Of a DNA stretch of 64,000 nucleotides, positions 9,702 through 21,716 are shown in pieces. Origin of the DNA: Botryosphaeria dothidea. Taxonomy: Eukaryota > Ascomycota > Dothideomycetes > Botryosphaeriales > Botryosphaeriaceae. The position numbers were made by a program, and so were the translations under genes. The number at the start of each line of letters is the position of its first letter. Position 1 is the first letter of the stretch. Under the pieces are notes generated by a model, which worked only from the letters and a program-made list of their open reading frames with translations, made no database searches and was not told the DNA's origin. Where the stretch lies: assembly GCA_011503125.2 (NCBI GenBank), contig WWBZ02000022.1, forward strand, positions 4,154,001 to 4,218,000, read 5' to 3'.

Positions 9702-11583
9702 CTAAGCAGCAGCAGCAGCTGACTGTTCCTTCTCCTTCTTCTCATGCTTCTTCTTCTTATCGCCCTTGTGCTCCTTCTTCGCCGCCGCCTCGGCCATCAG
9801 CTGCTCGAACGCCATGAAGTCGCCCTCCTCCTCCGGGTCGCGCTCGGCCTTCGCGAACAGCTCGCCGATGATGACGAGTGCCTGCGCACGCTCGACGCGC
9901 TTCTCCAGCTTGACGGCCTTGTCGCCCAACACCTTGTCGCACACATCGCGCAGCACGCTCTGGATCTCGAACTTGGAGCCGCGCCACGCCGCCGCCAGGA
10001 TCTTGCCCGTCACCAGCTTCTCGTACTCGGCCTTCTTCTCGTCCGTCCACTCCTCGCCGCCCGCCTCCTCGGCCTTGGCCATGGCCTCCATGCTCATCTG
10101 CGCGTCGATGGCCGTCGAGATGGTGCCCCACGTCTCCTTGGCCAGCTGGCCCTTGTCCTTCAGCCGGCCGAAGAAGCCGCCGATGCCCAAGAACTTCTGG
10201 CTCTTGAGGAAGTTGGTGCCCTTGCTGGTGTAGACGTGGCCGATGGCGTGCAGGATCTCCAAGCCAAAGCTCTCCATCTTCAGGTTCTCCACCTCCAGCT
10301 TCATCTGCTCCTTGAAGCTCGCTGTCACGTCGGCGCCCTTGTCGCTCTCCGTCCACACGCTGATCCGCCGCACCAGCTTCTCCGCCAGCGTGCTGACGCG
10401 CTCATCCCGCACCTTCTTGCGCTCCATCTCGTACGCCGCCAGCTCCTCGCGCTGCTCCTTGGTCAGGCCGCCCTTCTTCTTCTCCTTGGCCCGCAGCTCC
10501 TTCTCCTTCTCCGACACCCCCGCCGCGTCCATCCGCGCCTCCTCCTCGCTCCGGTCCATGATCGCCAGCCGCGTCGGCACGCCCGACGGGCGCGGCGTGC
10601 TCGTGCCCGACGCCGACGGGCTGGGCGTGGCGACGCCTGCAGCAGCAGCGCCCGCGGGGGCCGGCTTCTCATCCTCGACGATGGGCTTCTCGGGAACAGC
10701 GGCAGCGGGGGCAGCGGCCGGGGTGGCGCCAGCAGTTGTGTCCGCAGCCGCAGCCGCAGCCGCAGGAGTAGCACCAGCATCAGCACCAGCAGCACCGGGC
10801 GTAGCATCGGCCTTCTCGCCGCTCGCTTCCGCCTCCGCAGCGGCAGCAGCGGCGGCGGCGGCTTCCTCCTCCATCTCCTTCATAGTAATGTCCATGGTGT
10901 GCGTGAGGTCCTTCATGAGGGAGATCTCGCCGATCCTGGGTTATGTCCGTGAGCGTGTCTTCCAGTAATTGTTCTCTGTCATGTAGTGACCTACCACTCC
11001 ACGAACGCCTCGCCGCCAAAGATCATGCTGAAGAACTCGGCCGGGTCCTCTGTTGTGATATCCCTCCGCGTTAGCCAGATGGTTCCGCATATCTGTGTCT
11101 GGGTGTATGAGGTCTGCCATACCGAAACCGCTGTGCGGCACCGCGCCCTCCTTTCCGAACTGGTCATATTGTTTCCGCAGGTCCTTGTCGCTGAGGACTT
11201 GGTACGCCTCGCCGATCTGTGTTTTTGCGCGCCGCGGTCAGAAACGTGTGCGGGGTAAAATCTCAGAACTTCCGACGAAGGAAAAACAGCGTCATAGCGT
11301 GTGGCAAGCAAGGAAAAGCCTTACAGCTTGGAACTTCTCGTGCGCGGACTCGTCGCCGGGGTTCTTGTCTGCGGAGAAAAAGAAGGCCAAGTCAGTCGCA
11401 GGGTCGCACAGAAAACGAGGTTTGTCTCCGCGCGCGAAGTGGTAAACAGGAGTAAAGTGCATCGTAAGGTATCGTACCCGGGTGCAGCTTGATCGCAAGT
11501 TTGCGGTACGCCTTCTTGATCTCAATCTCGGACGCGGTGGGCGGCACCTGCAAGGCGTCGTAGTAGGTCGTGTCGACAACCAT
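9702..11583 (-). CDS. DnaJ/Hsp40 co-chaperone with DnaJ-X domain (Caj1/Djp1 type)
   Basis: Five exons: 11478-11583, 11325-11368, 11123-11216, 10995-11049 and 9702-10935. They give 510 aa. The J domain is at the N-terminus. Its HPD tripeptide, which stimulates Hsp70 ATPase, is created across the first exon junction (HPDKNPGDE). It is followed by [19 protein letters not shown] and then [16 protein letters not shown], which leads into a DnaJ-X type domain (about residues 95-360). Alanine-, glycine- and proline-rich low-complexity sequence interrupts the domain. The tail is Lys/Glu-rich and ends in a run of alanines. Yeast relatives Caj1 and Djp1 act in the cytosol, Djp1 in peroxisomal and mitochondrial protein delivery. 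The exact orthologue is not settled here. The intron at 11050-11122 has a clear GGCTAAC branch site. Confidence 0.9.
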
Positions 11584-12277
11584 TTTGGGCGGTCGAGCAA
11601 TACGGGTATTCGAGGGGGTATAGGTTTAGCAATGAAAAGAGGTTGCAGAGGTTACGTTGCTGTTAAAAGAAAAGGCTCGGGTCCGGGCGGCGGCGGTGGT
11701 GGACAAATGTTGTTGTGCTGAGAAGTACACGGAAAGGCGGCAGCGCCAGCAAGCGGCGGGACCCTTGCCCATGACGACGATTTTCTCACTGTTCCGCGCA
11801 AAGCCACACTGGGGCATCGATCAGCGCCCGAATACATGTGACGCCCAACCCTCCCAAGCCACACTCGCGACGTCACAAGTGGCCGGCAGAGCCTGGAGGC
11901 AGCAGTACACTGGGCACTGGGACAGCACGAGGTAGTACAGAAAGCTTTTGGTAGTATATCGACAGAAACCCGTTCCCGAAGATGCCGTCGTAACGTCTGA
12001 TGCAAACGCCATGCTAAAACCGTGCCGTGATAATCGTTCATCCCCAGAAGTAGAGCTATCGAGGAGGGCCACCTGTTTCACCTCCTGTACGTGATGCTCG
12101 TAGACTAAACGCCATTGCAATGTAACCGCCTGCCGGGTCTCGATCGAGCCCAAACTTTTCCCCTCTGTCCGAGAACCCCGCAAGGAAACTAGAGAAACAA
12201 TCCCCTTCCCCAACCGTGAAATACAAATAAGTCGGACTTCATTAGCCTGCTGATTCCAATCCTTCTCATCGCGCTTT
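11584..12277. other. Intergenic region between DnaJ and eIF4E
   Basis: About 700 bp holding the upstream region of the DnaJ gene and the 3' flank of eIF4E. Both genes point left. No other gene is supported. Confidence 0.5.
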
Positions 12278-13197
12278 TTAAACGACGAACTTGGCCTTCG
12301 CCCTGGTGCTTCCAGAGTGTGCGCTGTCAGTGTGACCAGAGAACTCGACTTGGTCGTTCTCCTTGAGGCCCAGCGCCTCCTTGAAGCGGTGGCCGATCTT
12401 CATCAAGACCTCCTTGCCCTGTTCAAAGCTGCGGCCCTTGCCACCAGCGTTGTTGCCGTCGCCGCCACCGGGGAATGGCTTGCCAACGGTGCGAGTCCAC
12501 AGACCGATACGATAGAAGCCCTTGCGCACGTTGACCACGACGCCCATAACCTCGCCATCGCCCTCGTCCTCCAGGGTCTCGCCGATGGCGGCCAGCATGA
12601 CGTGCAGCCAGAGCGAGTCGATGTCGATGAGCTTCTTGTCGCGGAACGAGAAGGACCACTTGCCACCGTGCTTGTTCTGCGGGTCCTCCCACTCGGGGCG
12701 GACGCCCTTCTTGAAGAGATGGTAGTCGGACTTGAGCGCGAGTTGCGAGGTCGAAGTGATGTTGTTCTGCATTCGACACGTCAGTCTCGAGCCAGCGCAG
12801 CGCCGCGAGTCATACGGTGGGAAAACGTACGTAGATGCCCCAGAACTCCTCAACCGAGTCGAACGAAATGACCTCCTTTAGCAGCTCGTTCCAGTTGTCG
12901 CCCTAAGGAGCCATGCGTCAGCACAATGTCGCCGCAGCCTTGGGAAGCGCGGCGCGAACATACCTTGCCGCTCGGCGGCTTGGTGAACCAGAGAGTCCAG
13001 GCATTCATCAACGGGTGCTTCACATTGAAGTTATTGGGGTCGTGGAAGACGGTGACAGGCTCGCTGTCATTGTACGGGACACTGCCCGTCTCTCCATCCT
13101 TTGTGCCATTCATGTTGCCGCCCTCAGGTGAGATGGGGATAGTGTCGAGAGGGACAGGCTCCTGAGGGTTTGCGGCGGTGTTAACGGTAGCAGCCAT
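12278..13197 (-). CDS. Translation initiation factor eIF4E
   Basis: Three exons (12964-13197, 12831-12902, 12278-12766) give 264 aa. eIF4E binds the m7G cap of mRNA and, through eIF4G, recruits the small ribosomal subunit. Cap-stacking tryptophans lie in the conserved contexts HPLMNAWTLWFTKPP in exon 1 and EEFWGIYNNI across the second junction. RPEWEDPQNKHGGKWSF and the helix WLHVMLAAIGE follow, where eIF4G/4E-BP contacts occur in the family. Splice phases are 0 at both junctions, and the joined sequence reads without gaps. The N-terminal 55 residues are a variable acidic tail, as usual. A Gly-rich insertion (GGGDGNNAGGKGR) sits near the second cap-contact loop. Paralogues exist in many fungi, so which isoform this is cannot be said. 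Confidence 0.95.
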
Positions 13198-14441
13198 GAT
13201 TCTGGTTGGCGCAAGTGTGGGCGGCGACTGGCTTTAGGCGTGCCCAAAAGCGTTTGGCGAGGTTTAGGCGGGTGTAACCGCGGGATGCTTCAAACGTGCT
13301 TCAAGGATGAGACGCGAGAAGCGAGCGGGCCGTTCGGGTGCAGCGGTGCTCTCGAGGACTGCGCTAGGTGATACGCCAAGCAGAGCGGAAGCGGGAAAGC
13401 CGAGAAGTCTGTTGTTGCGGGTGTGGTGAGTTGTGCGGCGGGCGAAGCTGTTGAATGGTGGCTGAAGGTTAAGCTAGCAGCGAAAAGTCGGGCAGTCGCG
13501 AAGTTGCGCCAAAGCGGGAGAGTGCGTTCTTGGCGCCACCGTGCCGCCTCATCTTCGGCCTAGCTGCCTGCGCCTTGCTTCTCATTTGCCCTTTTGGGCC
13601 GGCCTCCTCCACGCCGCGCTCCGTGATCTGACGTGCCTTCTCTTCTGAAACCAAACACGCGTTGGGAGATCAGAAGCTGCCTGATACGCGACTGATCTCC
13701 TTCCCGCGTGCTGTAAGTAAGTAATGCAGATCCAAGGCCACACAACCGCCGCCTGTTGGGGTCATTCCTGTTCACATTATTACCAGGACCTCAAACGCAA
13801 GAGGCCGTATGAGGATCTTCCATACAGCAGACCCAGCCTTGGTTCCTGCCAAGGACTGATACACACATCCTCTCAACAGTTCACCTTATGACTATTCCTC
13901 CCTTGTCTATAAACTTCACTAAACAGCAGCAGATGACGTCACACGTTGAGCAAAGGGCCGATGGAAGCGAAGTAGATTATTGCGAAGTATGTGTACCGCA
14001 CCAGCTGGAGCAGGCTTCATGGTGTTGAGAAGCGCACACCAACAGTTCCCGATTACCGGGTAATGTAATTCAATATCAGCACATCTTCGGCACAACCGAC
14101 GCCACTGAAGCGGCATGATTGTAATTTGACATCCGTGCTAGGTCTGAGAGATCTGAGATGATTCCCAAATATCTTGTATGAGTTGAAAAAAAAAGAATAG
14201 TCATGGAACACTGAGCCAACACCCTCGCAAAGCCAGGCAACTCTCGTGTTCGCGAAAGCAAATTAGTATTAGTGGTAGTCAAGCGGGTCGCCCCGGTGGA
14301 CTGCTCTGCTCGCCCCTATGGGAGCCTAAGAATGAGGGTAATACATGCTCTGGTCATTATACATAATTTTCTTGCTGTTCTTACCGAAAGGCCCATATAC
14401 CAGAATGATCAAATGCGATTACAGATCATGAAGTGCCATGC
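13198..14441. other. Intergenic region between eIF4E and ERG9
   Basis: About 1.2 kb. The left part is the probable promoter and leader of eIF4E; the right part is the probable 3' flank of squalene synthase. I see no further gene. Confidence 0.5.
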
Positions 14442-16074
14442 TCAGAGCTCGCCATGATCGAATTTCTCAATGACTTGCTGAGCCTCTTCTGATCCAGGTG
14501 CCGGAGCCTTGAACAAGCCCTGCTTGAGCTGGTGGTACGCAATGTCGAACCTTGCGCCCGCAAACCAAGCGACGAGAAGCTGCAGGACCGGTGTTAGTGG
14601 AGTGATGAAGTTGTGTGAAAAGGTGGTGTGTGGAACGCGAAAATTTGAAGCTTACCATCATCAGGGATACTACCGTTAGCGTGCACATTACGGCAATTCC
14701 CATGTAGATCAGGTCCCACTTGGCATCTTCCGCTTCCCGCTTCTTCTTGGCCTCCTCCTCCGGGCTCAACGAAGGCTTCATCTCCTTGTTCTGCGCAGTC
14801 TGCGACGGGAAAATGGATTCGATGAATTGTTCAATCTGTTTCAAAGGTCAGAAAATTTTCGCGAAATGCTAAGCTTTCATGAACTTACCTTTCCGCACGC
14901 AATGCTGATCTCGAGGAAGTTGGGATCTCTCGGGTCATTCTTCTTGAGGATCTTACGAGAGAATTCTCTGAATACCTCGCAGACGATTTGCAAATTCTGC
15001 GTTGACCTGGTCATGAGTGCGCATGCTTGGCCCTTGGTAATCTTGACGTTCTTCTCGAAGATGGCGGGGTTCCTGAAGCAAACTTCCAGCGTAGCGATTG
15101 CCATGGCCTGAGGAATCGCGCAGAAATTGAACACACTTTGGTCTCTCAGTCCAGCAAGGTAGAACAAGCAATCAGGTGCGCGTCGCAGAGCGGTCAAGAT
15201 CATCTCCGAGTTGCAGTTGAGAGCCTTCTCGCGGTTCTCGGGCTTGAAGAGATCCTCAAAGTTATCGACATGCTTCGACCAGATCTCCCTGGGCCAGAAC
15301 TTGCGGCCGTCATCCAAGTCCTCCTTGATATCTCTGATGACGTTGACCTGTTGCAGGAACTGGCCCATGGACTCGTGCAGCTCCGAACGCTTGAGAAGCG
15401 CCGTATTAGCAAGGTCCGCCTCGACGAACAGGCGCGTCAAACCCTCTCCGACAAGGCCGGCAACGTAGTGGCAGTAGAGCTCGTAGTCTTTGACTGTGTT
15501 CACACCATATTTGTTGTGCTCGGCGTTGTTGGCGTAGTCGGCCATGCCGTCGCCCATCTTCTTGGTGATGTCCTTGATGATGACCTGATACGGCTTCTTG
15601 ATCTTCTTGAACTCCTCGATCACAACCTCAAACTGGACAAGCAATTTCTTGTCCTTCTCATTGGGGCCGTTCCCGGTAAAGTTCCACCCATCCCTCTCCA
15701 ATATGTTGTCGAAGTCGCGCAACAGCGGCTCCTTCGTCTTGAGGTCGATGGTCATGTCATCTTCGATGGTATCGAGGCCGCGAAGAATGAGGTAGAAGAG
15801 GCAGACGGGGACGAGCAGTTCGGGGTGGAGTTCCTGGATGACAGCGCTAAAGCTGCGGCTTGTCTTCTCGAGGAAGACGAAGCATTGGCGCAGCGACTCG
15901 CATTCCTTGGACTCGTCGCGCTCGTGGACGGGGTTGTGCCAGACCTTCCTACAGACTGGATCAGTTTGCACAACAGTTGCGAGTGCGCAAGGGAGCTGTC
16001 ACGCACCATTGGATTATGGACCGCAGCTCCTGCACGTGGAACATGTAGTACACGACGTCCGACGCTTTCGGCAT
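14442..16074 (-). CDS. ERG9: Squalene synthase (farnesyl-diphosphate farnesyltransferase)
   Basis: Four exons (16007-16074, 14889-15948, 14656-14835, 14442-14579) give 481 aa. The enzyme joins two farnesyl diphosphates through presqualene diphosphate, using NADPH, to make squalene, the first committed step of ergosterol synthesis at the endoplasmic reticulum. The short first exon ends ...RSIIQW and joins to [12 protein letters not shown] as in other fungi. The first Asp-rich motif DTIEDD lies near residue 82 and the second, [14 protein letters not shown], near residue 225; both bind magnesium and diphosphate. [14 protein letters not shown] and [13 protein letters not shown] are further conserved blocks. 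The C-terminus carries the membrane anchor [20 protein letters not shown], split by the third intron. Splice phases agree throughout. Confidence 0.96.
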
Positions 16075-16713
16075 GTTGACAGCAAGTGCACGAGTGTGGG
16101 CTTGGTGAATGGTGAGGGCTGCTGCTTCGGGCGCGGAGCCAATTCGGTGCAAGGGTCGTTGGGAAAGCGGTGGACGCGCTCGAGAAAGGTCGGTCGGAAG
16201 TGTTGACGGCGGCTGATTATCAGACTGCCGACATGGCGCTGGATATTAGGGGAGAAGCGCCCAGAGGCGATCTGAGCCTCCTCCGCTTTTTGTGCGCAGG
16301 GCCCTTCCAAGTTCTGACCGCCGGCCACCGCGGCGCCCTTTCTCCGACGCCCATTCGCGGGGCTCTTGCCCCAACCCGACCGGCGCTTCATCTCCGCAAC
16401 CAAGCCATTGTCATCTCATGGTCATGTGCGACTCTCATCTTTCATCATAATAATTATGTTCGTGTCATTCTTTACGATCACTACTCTAGCCAGGATATCT
16501 ACAACGCTACAAAACGTCAGCTAGGCCGTCGCAGCCTTACTATGCCAGCACTTCCTCGCGCCCAAACGCCACAGTAGAAAGACGATCATTCCATCTCAAC
16601 ATGCCCGTAATGAGAGCGTGCGTCTCAATCTGACGCTGCCTTACTAAGTATGCAGGATTCTAAAATGAAAGAAGCCACGGCCAGTACAGATAAAAAAAAA
16701 TAGGTATCAACGA
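16075..16713. other. ERG9 upstream region and 3' flank of the ankyrin gene
   Basis: About 640 bp containing the probable ERG9 promoter and the downstream flank of the leftward ankyrin gene. No extra gene is supported. I did not find a sterol-regulatory element I would defend. Confidence 0.45.
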
Positions 16714-19700
16714 CTACGACTGCTTCAGCCTGTCCAAGAAAGAAAATTTGGAGGACACCGATGGAGGACGCCCTCCACGAGTCGAGCCCTCCGCCGTACT
16801 CGACTGATCTGAACTCCTGCGGCTCATAGAAGAGCCTATCGTACCGGTATTGGAACGCTTCTTCTGACGTTTGATGAGTATTTGGATCTCTGGAGAGCTC
16901 CGCTGCGCCAATTTCGCTGCGTTCTGGCCGTACTTGTCCATCGCATTGATATCAGCTCCGCGGTCGAGTAGAGTCGTGACGTTCCCCTCTTGTCTCTTCT
17001 CAATTGCGACATGTAAGGGCGTGCGACCGGCTACATCCGTTGCCTCTCTGTTTGCTTGCCGATCCAGTAGAGCCGACAATAGGCGCTGTCCTCCGCTCTT
17101 CGATGCAGCTATGTGGAGTGTCGTTTCGCCCTCCTTGTTGGCGGCATCCAGGTTACCTCCTTTTCCGATGACTGCATCGATAATTTCCACATGTCCGCTT
17201 TTCCGTACCGTACGGTGGAGTGCAGTGTCGCCTTTCCTATCCAGGGCATGTACGTCTGCGCCTGCGGAAAGTAATAGTCTGACCACCGTCAAGTGTTTCT
17301 CTTCGGCGGCATACATCAATGCAGATGCACCAGTGGAAGTCTTAGCTTCGATGTTTGCATGTTTCTCGAGGAGGAGATGTGCGATTTCTGACGAACCCGC
17401 ATACGCCGCTGCAAGTAAAGCCGTCCAGCTGATGTCTGCTGACAGTTTAGTATATCTGGACAAAGACAGCGGAGCATGAATCTTACCGCTAGAACTCGAC
17501 GAGGACCATTTTCTCGGACCGCACTCCTCAAGCCCCGCATCGTTCGCTAGAAGTAGCTTCACCATGTTGTCGGCCTTGAGATCTACCGCTCTGAGGAGGG
17601 CTGTCATCCCGCAAGCTCTGTCGTCTACTCGAGCCCCTTTCCCGAGAAGGATTGCAGCGATTGCCTCATGTCCCGACATCACCGCATATATCAAAGGTGT
17701 GATTCCCTTTGTGCACCTCATTTCCGGGCTCGCTCCTCTCTGCATTATATCTTGAACGATGCCATCATCCTTGGCTTGAATGGCATATATCAGCGGAGTC
17801 TTGCCGTCTGCAAGAGGTGCGTCTATTGCAAACCCGAGGTCGGAGTCCATCAAGAGCGTTGCAATAGCCCTTCGGCGACCTTGGATGGCCCATCTCAAGC
17901 TCTCTTTGCCAAGTTCCCTTCGTTTCTCCCCATCCTGAATTTTCTGCAAGACTTCTTTGACGCCGGCTTCGCTGTCCCTTTCGATTGAGAACTTCATGGC
18001 CCGTTTTGGATCAAAATTTGGTGATGCAGGATCATGACCAGCCTCTGATAGCCACGAGCGTCCACTGCTGTCGGTGCGTACGATCTCGAGGCTCGCCATA
18101 CTGAGCTGTCGCGGTTTATCGTCGAGGTATTGTTCTCGCAACGCTTCTGCCAGAATATGTTCACCCCGCTGCTGACATATCTGCGCGAAGAGCGCTACTG
18201 CCTCAGAGATGAAGGGGTCTTCCTTCGGAAGACATCTCTCAGCTCCAGTAAAGGCTCGTTTTGCATATCTCGCAGCCTTTTCGAATCTCTCCTGCTCCTG
18301 GTACATCTTCGCATAATAGAAATACCACCTCCAGATATCTGGTTGTCTTTCTTTATGCTCCTCCAGAAGCTGGCTGTATATGCTCTTTGCCTCCTCAAGT
18401 TGTCTCTGCTTGTAGTATATCTGCGCCAGTGTTTCAAATGCTTCCGCGTTGTCATAGGTAATCCCGTGGTTTCGTTTCCGCTCGTCCAGGTATTTGATCA
18501 TCATTTTCTGAGCAGTTTCTGCTCGATGATAATTCCCCTTCTCAAAGTCTTCAATTGCTTGTCGCTTGAACCGATCGATCAAAACCCTCAGCACATCCTC
18601 TGAGAAATGGTCTTCCATGCCGGGGTCCGGATCGTCATCGTCATCGGAGTGTTCGTCGGTCCCGATACCCGAATCTTTAGGTTCTTCGCGCCTCGGAGGG
18701 ATGAGCTCAGCTGTGCTGGGACCGGCCAAAGATCGAAAATCGTTACCTGGACTTTGCAACGGCGATTCCAAGCTTTCCATCCAGGTTTGAACATTCGGCT
18801 GGCGCGTAAACTGTGTTCGGCCCCGGATTGATTCTGCGTCTGGCTGGTACGCACTGGTCGCAGCCTCGCTCACGGCAGCAGCGGAAAGGATGATCTCTTC
18901 CACACCTGCTTTGATTTCTTGTTCGTCCGGCATATCAACTTCCGTCTCCGCTGTAGCCATATCATCGGCTCCTGGTACCGCTATCGATCGAGAAGACAGT
19001 GTGGCCTTGAAATCCTGGATCTCCATGGTTAGTTCCCGAACCTCGTGTTCAATCGAGGCGTTGTTTTGCCACTGATTAACCCTACAAGGAATTGTCAGCA
19101 AAATATTAACGCGAGCAGACGGGCTTATCGAGAATACAGCAAAAGCCAGACATGAGTACGTGGCAAATCGAAGCATGAATTGCGGTGATAGGCGCCCGGG
19201 TGGATGCACGAATCCCGTCCAATGAATGCTTCGGCTACACATACGTATGTTTTGCAAATGCGGTGTCTCGCGAATCAGCCGGGTTGTCTCGGCGAAGAAG
19301 TTACTTACAGTGTCAAGGTCGACAGGGATAGTTGGAGAGCCTGGGTATACGACTTTATGTGGCTCCTCAAAATGCAAACAATATGGGACTTCATGTTGAG
19401 CCGCAGTTGGGCCATCGGTTTCCCTCCGACTGTCTGCTTCACCTCGCACTCCTCGAGCAACTTCTGCAGCATTTTCAGAGTCTTTCCGCATCGAAAGAGC
19501 AACTTATCGATGTTTCTCCAGTGGGCTTCCTCGATGCTCTGCATAGGCCGTTGCTGCCACGTCTTCCGTGTTTCGGCAAGCAGCTTCAACGCCATCTGAA
19601 AGTTCTTGACCTCGATCTGGAAGCCGGACACGGTTACGTCGACATGGCGGGCCGCCTCGCAGAAAGACGCTAGCTTGGAAATGATGGTGCCCGCCAGCTG

Positions 19701-19742
19701 GGCAATGTTTGCAGCACTGGCGCAAATCGATAGAGGATCCAT
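16714..19742 (-). CDS. Ankyrin- and TPR-repeat protein with fungal STAND-type N-terminal domain
   Basis: Three exons (19309-19742, 17487-19081, 16714-17438) give 917 aa. The N-terminus (MDPLSICASAANIAQLAGTI, then a helical region to about residue 145) resembles the PigL_N/fungal STAND N-terminal family, which often precedes NACHT or NB-ARC domains. No NTPase follows, and no Walker A is visible. Instead an acidic linker leads to TPR-like helical repeats at about residues 308-463 (for example EAFETLAQIYYKQRQLEEAK). Then come eight to nine ankyrin repeats at about 527-866 (GKTPLIYAIQAKD, GITPLIYAVMSGH, GRTPLHVAIEKRQ). The basic, Ser-rich tail may be disordered. The 48-nt second intron is a multiple of three, so it could be retained, but its TACTAAAC branch site supports splicing. 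Likely a scaffold or NLR-like adaptor; this role is inference. Confidence 0.8.
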
Positions 19743-21540
19743 GATGGTGGAGACATAGGACCGACAAGGGCAGCAAGGTATGAGGCTCTTACTTCTGCGG
19801 AAGAAGACGCAAAAAGAGAGAAGGGAAACGAGAAAAGGCGGGGCGGACGCGCGAAGAACCAGCCCTGATGTGCTGTATTACGCTGTACTAATTTTGCCGC
19901 CTGCGCACATGCAATGCAAGTGGCAGTGCCTGCAGCATGTCGGTATCAGCCGCCGCCGACGGTCGTTTTGGCAACAGCTTGGCAGGATTTTCCCGCTGAG
20001 CAAGCTGTGTGTCTACGGATTCGATCGTCGTGGCTTACTTCTCAGGCAGACGGCTCGCCTGGCGAGGGCGCGAGGGCACGAGGGCACCCAATGACTCCTC
20101 AGCACGAATCACAGAAGGGCGGCTCTGCTGCAGACTGCCCACCCGTCCGATACAAGAGCTGGCAAAGGAAGGGGCTGCGCCTCCGCCAACGGACTTGATC
20201 CAAGCACGTGTTCAACCAAAAGGAAACAGGGCTGGAGGCGTTATGGCTTGCACGGGAAAAGTGCTGCGGTGAACCGTTTCGGGCCCAGTTGCTGCCTTAC
20301 GGGCTTGGACGAATACCCGCTGCGGTCGTGTGCGATGACGGTGCCAATCAATGAGCAAACACGTGGAAGACGGGCAACGAGACATAATGCGAAGAAAATC
20401 TTGCGCAACGTCTCGGAGGAGAAACCCTGTTGGATTGGCTGTTCAAAAGGCAAGTCCGTGGAATCTGACTTGGAGCGGTTAAAAGCCCCACTGGGGTGGG
20501 AGAACGAAGCGAGGCTGGGGAAGCTTGAACGTGTGGAGCAAAGCGGCTTCTGCCCTTCTGCCCCGGATTGCTGCGACTGTCTTCCCCGGCGCCTACTGTC
20601 GATCCTTCTCCGCATTCGGGTCCCGCTTTCGTTGCACGTGAGATGCACGTGAGATGCACGTTATGTACAGCCCCCTCGGCAACTGGCAGCCTGGAGCTAG
20701 CGGCGAATCCTGCAATGTACGAAAAACCTGGGATTCTGGTTTGTAGCCTCTCAACGATGAGTGGCGGGTGTACACTTGTCACTGAGTATTCAGGCAATCT
20801 TGTTGCCTTCTCCAGACCCACGGTCCTGTCGCTTGTCCAGGGAGTTCAAATCCTCGGAAGGCCCCATATTGACATGTTCCCCGAGGGAATTATGGATCGG
20901 TTACCCGTTTGCCGTTGACTTGCAGGAACGCACATCGGTGATTGCGGGACGCTTCATGGTGCAACATGCGGGCTGCCCTCAGCTGGGTCTCGGCGCCAGC
21001 CGCAAGGCTGACTTGTCTAAACTGACAAAGATCAGCCTCTGCGCTTGCGCTTGCTCATCCACCATTGTCATCTTCCTTTCCCGTTTTCTACCCAGGTTGT
21101 CATCCACGCCTGGGTCATTCCCAGAACGAAGCGCAATCATCCTGCCACACCTTCAATTAATTAACTACGAACCTGTCACCTTATACTGCTTGCTATTTCT
21201 GGACTCGAACTTTAGTGACCTGAACCCTGCGTCTGCAGTTCAGGATAGCGCTACGGAATGTCCGAACCGCTGGAGCTGAGGGAGCGAATCACGGTCAGCA
21301 ATCTCACCCTCCTCAAACGCAGACTTGCCTTGCATCTCACAGCGCATCTTTCTTTGGTGTTGATTCGTCTTTTCCTGCCTCGGCAGCTAATGCTGTGGAC
21401 AGAGTTCGCGCAGAAGCTCCAATGACGTTGAGACTCTCCGTAGCGAGGAGCAAATTCAAGTATAGTATGCCACCCCTGCTGTGTCCCCCCAAACTTGATC
21501 GACACGCTTGATAGCCGGGGATCACCGTAAGGCTGGTCTA
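19743..21540. other. Gene-poor intergenic region
   Basis: About 1.8 kb between the ankyrin gene, which points left, and the sugar transporter, which points right, so both promoters lie here. Open frames on both strands are not convincing. Confidence 0.5.
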
Positions 21541-21716
21541 GCGAATGACTAGTCTACGATCTCTTCCGGTGTTAGGCGTGGCCGGGACTTGTGCTGGATG
21601 ACTATTTGCTACTTCGCATTCCTTCATAGACATACTACAACCGCCTTTGCGCTTTGCGCCAACAGGAAACTATCCACTTCCTAAGGAAGCAACTTTACTG
21701 ACTGCGTTCATTCCAG

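Noticed and set aside
9744..10952. 402-aa open frame on the + strand
   Set aside because: It is antisense to the large last exon of the DnaJ gene. Its Leu/Arg-rich translation is the mirror of the GC-rich Ala/Lys coding bias, and it has no domain.
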